A DNA stretch of 64,000 bases from Bin55 sp965205545 (GTDB taxonomy: Bacteria > Pseudomonadota > Gammaproteobacteria > Pseudomonadales > Azotimanducaceae): positions 372,001 to 436,000 of the forward strand of contig OZ242170.1 in assembly GCA_965205545.1 (NCBI GenBank), in the 5' to 3' direction. The notes below the pieces were generated by a model that saw nothing but the letters and a program-made list of their open reading frames with translations, was not told the origin of the DNA and did no database searches. This document shows positions 28,103-37,625 of this stretch, piece after piece. Numbering within the stretch: position 1 is the first letter of the stretch; each line of letters starts with the position of its first letter. Made by a program: the position numbers and the translations under genes.

Positions 28103-28103
28103 T

Positions 28104-30239
28104 TCACTCTGTAGGTTTTGATAGTGCAACTTGTTGCGTTGCCGTACGTCCTTCGTCTATGAGTAGAGCAATGCCGCCGGAAGCCAATGCACTGTCGTTC
28201 GCCTCTAATACTTTCTGTGCGTCGAGATATCCGAATAGTGTAGAACCTTTGGCCTCGATTGCAAAATCGTAGCTTCGCCCGAATTCCAATGTGCACGGGG
28301 CCTGAGCAAGGACGGTTGTACCGTCCAACTCTCGTATCAACATCAATTGATTCTGATCTGTTAGAACGAGAGCGTAGTAGCGTTTCATTCCCTGCGCACG
28401 GCACGCAATCCCGACGCGTTTAACGAGGTGGGGAGTTACGTCTGCACTTACCCTATAGTCATCCCAATCACGATTTCCGTAGAGCATCAATCCCGTTCCT
28501 TCGTTTTGAATGAGTCGGAAACTCTCTCCCCAATGATGGCAAGCATCGACACCGTTGACCCACGCACGTCTCCACATTTGTCCGGGCCGCTGTCGAAGCG
28601 TAGCTTGAGGGGCTCCAGACCAATGTAGTCTGTCGAGAAAAATGCATCCATTGGACCCTGAATTGAGTACTTCAAGCCCAACACAAGAGATCGGATAGCC
28701 ATCAACGTCAGGAATTTTCCATTCCAGAGTCGTGGGTTCCGATCGGTTCAACTCACGTTGGGGTCCGTTCTGAAATACGACTTCGTCCTGATCGTTGAAT
28801 ACACCTATGCACAACGCAACGGTTGTCGGTTCGTATGCGCTTGGATCAAGCGAGACTGTGCTGGTGACCAATTGGCCTGAATTCAGTGTGGGGCTCGCCA
28901 TCAGTGCGTATCCGCGCCCCCCGAAATACTGAGCAGTTTCGAGTGAATCGATGAATGTGCTGGAAGTAGCTCGAATTGGTCCATCTCCATTTAATTCAAA
29001 GCTGATTTTCAAGGCACGGTTCTGTGTACTCGGACAGACCGAGTTTTCCAATTGACAATTAGCTCCAGCAAAGCCTTGCACTGATCCGGGGTAGGAAAAG
29101 TGAAATCGAGCTCCGTTTTTTGGAGGATTATCTGTGGTGCCGTGGAGCAGATTGGTGGTTCTAACAAGATTCCTTGTAATTGTTGCAGCATCGGTAATCC
29201 CTCCGCCACTGTCTGCAGTAGGTACGTAGCAAATATCGGCTACCGGACCACGCCAGTCAGGTCCAGAGTCTATGCCATCCAACCCATTCCGGATACCCAT
29301 GAGACAACCCAGATTCCCGGAATTGCAATCCGTGTCCCAACCAGCGGTATTCACAATGTTGAGCGACTTGTGAAAGTCGCCATCTCCATGAAGGAACGCC
29401 AGAATGATCAGCCCGTGATTCGGCACGATGTGGCAGTTTCCTCCGTACTTGTCATAGCCGTAAGTGGCTTTTAGTCGTCCGAACGTCTTTCGCCAGTCGT
29501 CGCCCGCGTCAGCATGCCACTCTCGAATGTCGCCAATCATTTTGACGAGGAGTGAATCCTGAGGAACGCAACTCAGGCCCGTGTCTATGAGTGCGTCCAA
29601 ATCTTGTTCGACGTAGGCCTGCGCTTCCATGGCAGCAAGAATCTGCGCGCCCACAATAGCTTCCCCATCATGAGAAACTGAGGCGGCACGTCGGGCAAAG
29701 TCAGCTGCTTTTTCGGGGTTTCCGGGATTGACCATTGCCCATCCATCGATGAAGATTTGCGCTCCGATTTGCTCGGCAACCACTTTGCCATTTGTGGCAA
29801 TCGAGCCACTTAGCGGGGCATCGATTCCCGAAGTTAGCCGAAGGTAGGCAGTATGTTCAGTTGAGTTGCCCAAGCCTCCCCACCACAAGACTGATCTGCC
29901 GTTGATGAGGTAGTTGAGCCACGTTCTACCGATTTGTTTCGGAGTAAGTTCTGGATCAAATCCATAGTCCTCCAATGCACGGATGAAGGTAAACGTTCCC
30001 GAAATGTCATCGTCAGTGACGATAAGGCGAACTCCAACTTTCTCATGGACGTAGTAGTCAATTTCTCCGAGACGCGTTTCTATAAGTTCGTTGGTCCAGC
30101 CTTCAAATGGTCGGCCCAAGTAGACTCCGATGATCTTCCCCAGAACGCCCGCATAGGTGCGAAGTTCATAGTATGAGGGCGTAGAAACGTCAGTTGTTGG
30201 ACGATGACTCACGCGCGCTTCCGCCATTTGGCTAACCAC
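28104..30239 (-). CDS. ADP-ribosylglycohydrolase family protein with C-terminal beta-sandwich region
   Basis: Residues about 28-350 are an ADP-ribosylglycohydrolase (ARH/DraG) domain: GVLGKIIGVYLGRPFEG, the metal-binding TDDDISGTF (75-83) and the second metal site NTAGWDTDCNSGNLGCLMG (about 297-315). These enzymes remove ADP-ribose from proteins or hydrolyse related N-glycosidic bonds. The remaining ~350 residues look like two beta-sandwich modules: one around LKISFELNGDGPIRATSS, and a concanavalin/DUF1080-like one from about 570 (GLMLYGNRDWDDYRVSADVTPH, KRVGIACRAQ). Such appended modules suggest binding to carbohydrate or nucleoside-type substrates. GTG 30239 or ATG 30227 may be the start. 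It is tightly linked to coq4. Confidence 0.82.
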   Translation of the reverse strand: MVSQMAEARVSHRPTTDVSTPSYYELRTYAGVLGKIIGVYLGRPFEGWTNELIETRLGEIDYYVHEKVGVRLIVTDDDISGTFTFIRALEDYGFDPELTPKQIGRTWLNYLINGRSVLWWGGLGNSTEHTAYLRLTSGIDAPLSGSIATNGKVVAEQIGAQIFIDGWAMVNPGNPEKAADFARRAASVSHDGEAIVGAQILAAMEAQAYVEQDLDALIDTGLSCVPQDSLLVKMIGDIREWHADAGDDWRKTFGRLKATYGYDKYGGNCHIVPNHGLIILAFLHGDGDFHKSLNIVNTAGWDTDCNSGNLGCLMGIRNGLDGIDSGPDWRGPVADICYVPTADSGGGITDAATITRNLVRTTNLLHGTTDNPPKNGARFHFSYPGSVQGFAGANCQLENSVCPSTQNRALKISFELNGDGPIRATSSTFIDSLETAQYFGGRGYALMASPTLNSGQLVTSTVSLDPSAYEPTTVALCIGVFNDQDEVVFQNGPQRELNRSEPTTLEWKIPDVDGYPISCVGLEVLNSGSNGCIFLDRLHWSGAPQATLRQRPGQMWRRAWVNGVDACHHWGESFRLIQNEGTGLMLYGNRDWDDYRVSADVTPHLVKRVGIACRAQGMKRYYALVLTDQNQLMLIRELDGTTVLAQAPCTLEFGRSYDFAIEAKGSTLFGYLDAQKVLEANDSALASGGIALLIDEGRTATQQVALSKPTE

Positions 30240-30383
30240 TGTTTACCTTAGCTTACACACAATTTTAGATGGTAGAACCATTCCGCTTGTCTCAGTAATC
30301 TTGGTAGGGGCGCTAAGAAACGCTTGTCAAGTACATCTGTAGAATTGGCAGCGATTTGTTTGGATTTTCGAGGAAGACTGGTT

Positions 30384-30854
30384 ATGAGCGATGCATTGCA
30401 AGAAGCATACGATACCCTGAGTACAGGAATTGGAACTAGCTCTGCTCCAACAGAATGGTTCGAAATCACCCAAGATCGCATTAATGACTTCGCGGATGTG
30501 ACCATGGATCACCAGTGGATCCATATCGACGAAGCGAGAGCCAAAGACGGACCTTTTGGAACAACGATTGCCCATGGCCATTTGACGCTCTCGATAATGG
30601 GGCACTTGCCTCGCATGGTTGCCGAGACGGGGCCAAGACTCAAAGGACACAAGCTCTCGATCAACTACGGGTTTGATCGCGTTCGATTTCCAGCTCCAGT
30701 CCCGGTTGGCGCTCGCATACGGGCCCAAAGTACTTTGAAGAGAGTTGAAATCAAAGGCGGCATGATCGAGACCATGAATGAAGTAAAGGTAGAAGTCGAA
30801 GGACAAGAAAAACCTTGTTGCGTTGCCGAGAGTTTGGGACGATTGGTGTTTTGA
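30384..30854 (+). CDS. MaoC-family (R)-specific enoyl-CoA hydratase
   Basis: A single hot-dog protein of 156 residues. The catalytic segment DVTMDHQWIHIDEARA and the following AHGHLTLSIMGHLP match the hydratase-2 motif of MaoC proteins, with Asp/His in DHQWIHID. GAGGAAGA precedes ATG 30384. It is followed 23 bases later by an amidohydrolase and then an acyl-CoA dehydrogenase on the same strand, which suggests a small catabolic operon. It hydrates short or medium trans-enoyl-CoA, by family analogy. Confidence 0.85.
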   Translation: MSDALQEAYDTLSTGIGTSSAPTEWFEITQDRINDFADVTMDHQWIHIDEARAKDGPFGTTIAHGHLTLSIMGHLPRMVAETGPRLKGHKLSINYGFDRVRFPAPVPVGARIRAQSTLKRVEIKGGMIETMNEVKVEVEGQEKPCCVAESLGRLVF

Positions 30855-30877
30855 ACACTATGCTCCGACAATAAGAA

Positions 30878-32047
30878 TTGACTTCAACTACCTTTTCTAA
30901 CGTTAGGATTTGGAACGGAATATCCGAAGAATATTCCGAATACGATTCAATTTCAATAGCCGATGGGAAAATTTCTGCACTAGGAGAGCGCAATGCTCAT
31001 TCACGCACCATGGATGGGCTCACGATCATTCCAGGGCTGATCGACGCCCATGTGCATATGACATTGGATCCGAAAATCCCTTCTCTTAAGGAGCAACTGT
31101 CACAGTCTGACGATGAAATTCGTGCAAAGATGCGCGTTCGAGCACAGGAGATGGTGCATTCGGGTATTACAACGGCTCGGGACCTTGGAGGTGGAAGGTG
31201 GCTTGAGCTGGATCTCCGCGATCGAATAAATCGCGGCGAAGTCGCCGGACCCAGATTGCTATGTGCTGGGCAACCTCTTACCAGCAAGAACGGACATTGC
31301 TATTTTTGGGGTGGCGAAGCGACTAACAAATCTGAGATTAGTGAAGTAGTAGATCGGCAGCATGCACATGGCGTCGATTTGATAAAGATCATGGCTACAG
31401 GCGGAATGTACACCAAGAATAGCCAGCCAGGCAGGGCTCAGTTCAAACAAGAGAAAGTGAGCTTTGCTGTAGAGATCGCCAACCGATTGGGCTACTCAGT
31501 AGCCGCTCACTGCCACGGAACGGAAGGTATTGCGCATGCAGCCTTCGCAGGGGTTACAACAATCGAACACTGCTCCTGGCTAGATTTGCAGGGGTCTAGA
31601 GCTGGTTGTGACAAAGATATTTCACGCGAAATAGCCCGTCGCGGCATTTGGGTGTCACCGACTATCAATGCCGGATGGGCAAGATTCATGGGTGGAGACG
31701 GAAGATTTGAAGCTCACATCAAGAAACTCTTTAAAGACATGAAGGAATGCGGCGTGAAATTCATCGCTTCCACCGACGCGGGAATTCCCAATGTTCTGCA
31801 TCACGAATTGTCTCGTGCGCTGCAGGTATTCGCATCCTTGGCAGGTTTGAGTCCAGTAGAATCCTTGCTATCAGCCACAAGCCATGCGGCCGATGCGCTT
31901 GGGATCAAAGAATCTACAGGTACGATTGAAGTCGGCAAAGACGCAGATTTGCTGTTTTTGGAGGGCGACCCACTGCAGGATTTGGCAGCATTGCAACAAC
32001 CAGTCCTAGTTGTGGCGCGCGGCAGGGAATATAGCACTCGGAGTTGA
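30878..32047 (+). CDS. Amidohydrolase family protein (imidazolonepropionase-like)
   Basis: A 389-residue metal-dependent amidohydrolase. Metal ligands are HVHM (H58, H60), the Lys in LIKIMATGGM, the His in AAHCHGTEG, the His in TIEHCSW and the Asp in ASTDAGIP. The N-terminal and C-terminal strands (LTIIPGLIDAHVH, TIEVGKDADLLFLEGDPL) complete the composite domain typical of prolidase/imidazolonepropionase-like members. The start is TTG at 30878, so initiation may be inefficient. It sits between a MaoC hydratase and an acyl-CoA dehydrogenase, but its substrate cannot be named. Confidence 0.85.
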   Translation: MTSTTFSNVRIWNGISEEYSEYDSISIADGKISALGERNAHSRTMDGLTIIPGLIDAHVHMTLDPKIPSLKEQLSQSDDEIRAKMRVRAQEMVHSGITTARDLGGGRWLELDLRDRINRGEVAGPRLLCAGQPLTSKNGHCYFWGGEATNKSEISEVVDRQHAHGVDLIKIMATGGMYTKNSQPGRAQFKQEKVSFAVEIANRLGYSVAAHCHGTEGIAHAAFAGVTTIEHCSWLDLQGSRAGCDKDISREIARRGIWVSPTINAGWARFMGGDGRFEAHIKKLFKDMKECGVKFIASTDAGIPNVLHHELSRALQVFASLAGLSPVESLLSATSHAADALGIKESTGTIEVGKDADLLFLEGDPLQDLAALQQPVLVVARGREYSTRS

Positions 32048-32049
32048 AC

Positions 32050-33204
32050 ATGGAATTCAGAACGGAAACTAGGGCTTGGATAGAGGAAAACTGTCCAACA
32101 TCAATTCGTGAACGCGATAAGACTCCGTCAAGGGAAGAAATTTCGTCATGGCGAAGTCTATATTTTGATCGCGGATGGAGTGCACCCACCTGGCCTTCCA
32201 AATACGGAGGAGGGGGCCTCGAAGGTCCGGAGGTCAGGATCCTGCAGGAGGAGCTGAGACGGGCAAATGCAGGCGTTCCGGTTGGGGGAATGGGCTTGAC
32301 CATGATCGGTCCTGCACTGCTTGAGTTTGGCAGTGAAGAGCAATGCTACGAACACTTGCCGTCAATAGTGCGTCAGGAAATCGTGTGGTGCCAAGGTTAT
32401 AGCGAACCTGGGTCCGGATCAGACTTGGCAGGGCTGCAGACAAAAGCCATCGAAGATGGCGATGACTACATAATCAACGGGTCAAAGATCTGGACTTCTG
32501 GGGCAGACCATGCAGATTGGATGTTTTGTCTAGTTCGCACTGACCAAAATGCATCGAAACACGAAGGTATTTCCTTCATTCTGTTTAGCATGAAGTCCCC
32601 AGGGGTTACTGTTAAACCCATAAGACTCATTAGTGGTGCATCGCCTTTCTGCGAGACGTTTTTTGACGATGTTCGCGTTCCAAAGCGGAATGTCGTCAGT
32701 GAGGTCAACAAAGGTTGGACAGTTGCCAAGAGGCTGCTCCAATATGAGCGCACTTCAATCGGTGGAATGGGTGGAGGAGGTAGTGTTGCAAGTCGTGGTC
32801 GCGTGCGCACAATTGCTGATGTGGCGAAGGAGTGCGTTGGCGAGAACGACGGCCGAATAGCTGATCCGGATTTGAGGGATAGATTAGTTTCGCATCGAAT
32901 CAACGACCAAGCTTTTGCGCTCACAGCACGTCGAACTGGGGAGGAGGGGCGAGCAGGGGTAGCTCCAACCTTTGTTTCCTCTATGCTCAAGTACTACGGT
33001 ACCGAGCAAAACAAGAATCGCTACGATCTCTTGATGAGCATGAAAGGCGTCAATGGCTTGGGATGGAATGGCGACGACTTCGATAGAACGGACCTAGACA
33101 TTACTCGTCAATGGCTGCGATCCAAGGCGAATTCAATAGAAGGCGGAACCTCCGAGGTTCAGCTCAATATCATCGCCAAGAGAATATTGGGGCTGCCGGA
33201 CTGA
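32050..33204 (+). CDS. Acyl-CoA dehydrogenase
   Basis: A 384-residue flavoprotein of the acyl-CoA dehydrogenase family. The FAD-binding signature is WCQGYSEPGSGSDLAGLQTKA, followed by YIINGSKIWTSGADHADWMF; the C-terminal domain ends with SIEGGTSEVQLNIIAKRILGLP, the motif that precedes the catalytic base region. These enzymes dehydrogenate acyl-CoA thioesters and pass electrons to ETF. The start ATG at 32050 lies two bases after the amidohydrolase TGA. Chain-length specificity is not predictable. Confidence 0.9.
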   Translation: MEFRTETRAWIEENCPTSIRERDKTPSREEISSWRSLYFDRGWSAPTWPSKYGGGGLEGPEVRILQEELRRANAGVPVGGMGLTMIGPALLEFGSEEQCYEHLPSIVRQEIVWCQGYSEPGSGSDLAGLQTKAIEDGDDYIINGSKIWTSGADHADWMFCLVRTDQNASKHEGISFILFSMKSPGVTVKPIRLISGASPFCETFFDDVRVPKRNVVSEVNKGWTVAKRLLQYERTSIGGMGGGGSVASRGRVRTIADVAKECVGENDGRIADPDLRDRLVSHRINDQAFALTARRTGEEGRAGVAPTFVSSMLKYYGTEQNKNRYDLLMSMKGVNGLGWNGDDFDRTDLDITRQWLRSKANSIEGGTSEVQLNIIAKRILGLPD

Positions 33205-33515
33205 CGGCTTGAACCTAGCGAACTGAGACCGTGGTTGCTTCAGAACTGCTAGAGGCTCCGAGGTCACCAAGCTATATTGGGAATCACTGGCGACGTAGTC
33301 GCATTGCAAGCTCGTTTCTTGATAGTAGCTCTTGGTGATCTCTCAAGGCCAGCCGAGGCGGTTCATGAACTTTCGCGCAACTGGCATGCACAAATAACCC
33401 AAGAGTTTGCCGCGGATGCGATGCAACGATCTCAACAGTGTCTATCAATTAGTCCTTAGCATACTACCGGCAATGGTTTCGTAACGGTCGAACGACTGAT
33501 TTAGTTCGGGTCAAG
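33205..33515. other. Intergenic region with no supported gene
   Basis: About 310 bases separate the acyl-CoA dehydrogenase from a small membrane protein gene on the other strand. Only a short plus-strand frame without family character is present. No clear terminator hairpin could be picked out. Confidence 0.4.
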
Positions 33516-33794
33516 TCACCGAACGTTGTGGTTTACTACTGGTTTTGGTTTCCTCTGCTTTACCGCAGCTACAAAGGTTTGAACTAGAAACCCGATCAAG
33601 AGTGTAAATCCAAACATCTCCACAATAATTTCGATTGACGCAATTTCAATAGAAGGAGAATTTCCAAGCAGCAGTCGCACAATCATTGGACCCACCATCA
33701 CCGACGCCACAAAACAAACTATTCCAATAACGGCGTACGACCAATACGGCAAGCGATGCCGCCTCTCGGAACGGCCCATAGCTACCGGACCCAT
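33516..33794 (-). CDS. Small membrane protein of unknown function
   Basis: A 92-residue protein with two hydrophobic segments (YWSYAVIGIVCFVASVMVGP and EIIVEMFGFTLLIGFLVQTF), separated by a short acidic/polar loop, with basic residues at the N-terminus and C-terminus. The two-helix pattern is convincing enough to list it, but I recognise no family. There are about 200 bases on each side without a partner gene. Confidence 0.5.
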   Translation of the reverse strand: MGPVAMGRSERRHRLPYWSYAVIGIVCFVASVMVGPMIVRLLLGNSPSIEIASIEIIVEMFGFTLLIGFLVQTFVAAVKQRKPKPVVNHNVR

Positions 33795-33997
33795 TTGATT
33801 GTCATTTCTAATCCAAGTGACCCATGGTTCTACTACTAGCCTGGGCTATTGCCTTCCTTGAGCAAATTCCATGCCTGAATTGAAAGTTCGGCAGTTATGA
33901 ACTCAATGCACCTCATAGACGCAAAAACTGTGTCGGATCTCGATTCGGAACTTCCTACACAGGATGTTTCGTGCCGCATTGGTCGGCCTTGCTAGCA

Positions 33998-36900
33998 CTA
34001 CCTCTCAGACAAGAATCCTATGTTGTGCGTGACACGTGGATCGCCGCATTCTGATCCTTCGTACAGTCCGATGTCGTCAAGGTTTACGGTAGCCGAGTGT
34101 TGGGCAAGATCGAAAGCAACTCGAGCTGTAATGTCAGTTACGTCTACGGTGAATGTGTGCTGGAAATCCTCCCAATCGGTTGTTAGCGTAGATGTGAACT
34201 GACCACCACTCAGGTTTTGCCAGCCATGCATATTGCGATCAAGATACGCTGTTATGGTTCGTCTGCTGTCTGCCTTTGCAGAATAGCAGAGTGTGTATTG
34301 CTGTCCAGCTTCGACTGAGACTGTGTGGCTGATTTGCGCGCGCCAAGGTTGCGACACATTAACCACGGAGATGTTGCCCTGCAGCGTGCCATCGCTGTGG
34401 GATATGGTGTTTCCATTGAGTTCAACCGTATTCCAAAATCGTTGAAGTGGAAACTCGAACCAGGAGAAATCGCCGCGGCTCACGATCAAGTTTCCCGAAA
34501 ATCTCGGTTTTTCCGTTGCTTGCGAGAAGAACATTACGTCGTTGCTCATCATGCCGTTGGGTGTTTGGATTTGAAGGAAATTCAGTCCGTAGCGATCAGG
34601 GGCGTTATCGAATTGAATCGTAATGAGCTCGTTGCTGCATCCTGGCAACTCGCCTTCTAAACAACTAACGGAACCATCGATTCGATGACCATTTACGAAT
34701 AGTGTGGAATCGGGTTGGATGTGTCTACCCTTCATGCCGAGCGTAAACGAATCGGTCAGATAGGTGATTTCAACCGTGGGAGATTGACGAGCTATTCCGT
34801 CGTAGGTCTCGTCACCAACAGTCCAGTATGGCCAGATTGCAGGATGCGGAGTGTCAAATCCGACGTTCTGGCCTAGTCGCCCCGAAAAAGTCAACACCAG
34901 TTTGCCGATTTTTGCCAAAGCGGTCAGGTCGCCCTTAGAAAACTCCTCTTCAGCGGTAACTTCCGCTTCTCGAGCGACGAACTTGCCACCTACGTATTCG
35001 AGGCTGATGCCGCGCACATCCTGTGTGTCAGCATCGACTACCACCACACCGTCAGCATGCAGAACGATGGTTTCGTCGTCTGCCGCTTTGATGAGCGTGT
35101 CAATTAGAGTATTCGTCAATTCGGATTCGACTGTTTGTTGACTGAGCGTTGCCTGTCGTGCGAAAGTTCCTGAGAATCCTGTGCTGTACTCAAGCACCAT
35201 GTCCCAATTTGCCTGGGTTCTCGCCCCCGCATGGAACCAGATCTCCTGTTCGGGAAAATCACCGCCAAGATCCATTCCGATCCTTTCGAGTAAGTCAATG
35301 ACGTTGAATCTCGCTTGGGGTGTGATTAGCCATCTATCGTACGCTCCACGCCAAGTCGGAGCGTCCATCCCATTGAAGGAGCCCACGTCTGCAAAGATAT
35401 TCTCTGAAGAGGGAGTGTTGGTGCTGGTCAAATACGGAGGTCGATGACACGCACCACACGATTGTGCGCCCGTTGATGTTCCAGTGTCGTTGAGGAAGTT
35501 AAACTCAAAAATGCCCGTTTTCGCCGAGGCAGACAGCTCGTTGTCGAACGGGCGATTGGGAGCAGGTGGAAACGGTACGCTGAGCAAGTAGCGTCCAAGT
35601 GCATCGCGTTCCGCGGCGTCTAGAGCTCCCTTCTTGCCTTCGTCGTTTTCGGGACACTCACCAAACAGGCACATCGTAGTTGCCAAGCTCCCGTCGATCA
35701 GAACTCGAATGCAGGATTCCGGGTCGTCCTCGTCGCAATTAGGCTCTACAGGGTCCCATAGGGAGCTCGCATTTACGCCGCCAAACGGATCTCCTGGTAT
35801 TCCGTCCCAGTGATAGGGTTGCGTGTCGCGCAATCCCCGCGCAGGCATAGTCAGGCGCGGGGGAATTTGTCCACAGTCGGGGTGGTCGCACGGAGGTGTT
35901 TCCAATACCCAGAGGAGTTGATCTACATTGTTGTCTGGATGACAACTATCGCAGGAGAAAGTCCCCGTTGTAGACGCATTGGCGTCGTTGAATGCCATAC
36001 GACCTCGCTTGACAAGCTCGGGAGTTGGATCCACTAGCTGAACGGTTTCCAAAACCTCGGGTGCGGTCAAGGTTGAGAGATCGATTTTGGAAACCGAATT
36101 GGCAACAACGTTGTGTACCCATGCATGCGACAGTGAATCGTCCGTTCTTGAGACAAGTACTAGTCCCCTGGGTACTTCCTCAACCTCGACTCGTCCAATA
36201 ACTGATCCACTGCTTGCATCCAATACAAAAACTATGTCAGAGCCAGCCGCGGTTGCGATTAGAGTGGAATCGTCATTGCTAATTTGGACGGCAAACGGCG
36301 TTGCAAGGGCCAATCCTGGATCGGGATGTTCAGGCGGCAGCGGCTCTAAGTCGAAGAATGTGGGCGTTTCACAAGGAATGGACGAACAATCAACCTTCGT
36401 GATTTGATTGAGAAAGGCTCGGTTTTCCATCTCGGCCATGCCATGCCCTTCGGTGCCCGCGCGTCCGTTGTCGACATTCCTTGCATCCGCTTGGGCTACA
36501 AAGACATTTCCTTTGGAATCGATTGCTAGACCATAGAGCAGTGTTCCGACACCTTCGACTTGCGCCAACAATTCATCGGATGAAGTATCGAAGATAAAGA
36601 GGTCTCGGTCGGGAACCTTTGGATTCTTTACGATGTCAGCGTCGTAGTCTAGCGAGAGCACGTTGTTTGTCGTATGAGTGTGCAGCACTGCGTCGTAGGT
36701 GCAGGTATCGCCGTCAATGTCTTCCGGGTAGCATCCCGATAGTTGGCTGCGATTGCCCGATTCGAATGCAATTACATACAGGAAGCCGTTGCGTACGGCA
36801 ATCGCTCTGGGGTCCTGAGCATTTATAGCAAGGTGATCGTAGACGGTGCGCGATTCGACATCGATCACTGCAATGCGGTTCGACGGTCCGAGCGCGACAT

Positions 36901-37375
36901 ATGCCTTAGTTGAGTCGGCAAAGGCAATTCCAACTGGTTCGTCGAAGTTTGTTTGCAGCGAGTTCTCGTCAACGTCTTGAATGGTCGCGATGATCTGATG
37001 GTAGAACAGGCTTCCAGGATCGGTATCAATGACGCTGATCGTGTCGGAAATGTGGTTTGCTACCCAGATTTCCCTACCGTCGGGACGTATCGCCAAGGCA
37101 ACAGGATCTACTCCGACATTTATTCGAAACACAACGCTTGAAGTCTCTGCATCGATTACGTCAACAGTGTCTGCGGGCGTATTTACCGCATAGACAAGAC
37201 CTTCCAGCAAGACTATTGGATTGGAATGCGGACTCGCAAAGGTGGGGTGCCCCAGATCGTCGCTCACCTCGAGCTGTATGCCCAGATTAGATTCGGAGCT
37301 GATCAATGGCGTCGAAATCAGCGCTAGTGCTACGCAAGTAGCTAACGCTGAAGAAGCCTTCGTCGAAGAAAGCAT
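33998..37375 (-). CDS. Giant exported beta-propeller / di-heme cytochrome c / carbohydrate-binding-like protein
   Basis: From ATG 37375 the protein has 1125 residues and begins with a signal peptide (SALATCVALALISTPLISSES). Residues about 40-430 form a YVTN/NHL-type propeller: repeated units such as VYAVNTPADTVDVIDAETSS, IWVANHISDTISVIDTDPGS and RIAVIDVESRTVYDHLAINA. Two heme c motifs follow, CDSCH (475-479) and CGACH (640-644), in a MauG/cytochrome-peroxidase-like region. Further on there is an IPT-like beta segment (FVNGHRIDGSVSC) and, from about residue 960, a CBM4/9-like jelly roll (GNTISHSDGTLQGNISVVNV). I infer a periplasmic or surface electron-transfer or oxidase-like role. The open frame continues to 37555, so the start is uncertain. 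Confidence 0.8.
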   Translation of the reverse strand: MLSSTKASSALATCVALALISTPLISSESNLGIQLEVSDDLGHPTFASPHSNPIVLLEGLVYAVNTPADTVDVIDAETSSVVFRINVGVDPVALAIRPDGREIWVANHISDTISVIDTDPGSLFYHQIIATIQDVDENSLQTNFDEPVGIAFADSTKAYVALGPSNRIAVIDVESRTVYDHLAINAQDPRAIAVRNGFLYVIAFESGNRSQLSGCYPEDIDGDTCTYDAVLHTHTTNNVLSLDYDADIVKNPKVPDRDLFIFDTSSDELLAQVEGVGTLLYGLAIDSKGNVFVAQADARNVDNGRAGTEGHGMAEMENRAFLNQITKVDCSSIPCETPTFFDLEPLPPEHPDPGLALATPFAVQISNDDSTLIATAAGSDIVFVLDASSGSVIGRVEVEEVPRGLVLVSRTDDSLSHAWVHNVVANSVSKIDLSTLTAPEVLETVQLVDPTPELVKRGRMAFNDANASTTGTFSCDSCHPDNNVDQLLWVLETPPCDHPDCGQIPPRLTMPARGLRDTQPYHWDGIPGDPFGGVNASSLWDPVEPNCDEDDPESCIRVLIDGSLATTMCLFGECPENDEGKKGALDAAERDALGRYLLSVPFPPAPNRPFDNELSASAKTGIFEFNFLNDTGTSTGAQSCGACHRPPYLTSTNTPSSENIFADVGSFNGMDAPTWRGAYDRWLITPQARFNVIDLLERIGMDLGGDFPEQEIWFHAGARTQANWDMVLEYSTGFSGTFARQATLSQQTVESELTNTLIDTLIKAADDETIVLHADGVVVVDADTQDVRGISLEYVGGKFVAREAEVTAEEEFSKGDLTALAKIGKLVLTFSGRLGQNVGFDTPHPAIWPYWTVGDETYDGIARQSPTVEITYLTDSFTLGMKGRHIQPDSTLFVNGHRIDGSVSCLEGELPGCSNELITIQFDNAPDRYGLNFLQIQTPNGMMSNDVMFFSQATEKPRFSGNLIVSRGDFSWFEFPLQRFWNTVELNGNTISHSDGTLQGNISVVNVSQPWRAQISHTVSVEAGQQYTLCYSAKADSRRTITAYLDRNMHGWQNLSGGQFTSTLTTDWEDFQHTFTVDVTDITARVAFDLAQHSATVNLDDIGLYEGSECGDPRVTHNIGFLSER

Positions 37376-37625
37376 GGTGTCTGCCAGCGAATGCAGGATC
37401 GAATTTGCTCCAGCAAATTGCATGTTGTCAAAGCAGTTCGCGAATCGGTAGATTGGCGAATTGAAATATAGAAACGCCCCAAGTATGTTATGAGATTGAC
37501 AAACATTTGTGAAGCATTCGACTAGGCTATGAGCTTTAACGGAGTCGAGACTCACCCTTAGACATCAAGTGGAAAGAGCCAAAGGCATAATTGACCCATT
37601 GCGAAGCATTCCAACTGTGAACCAC

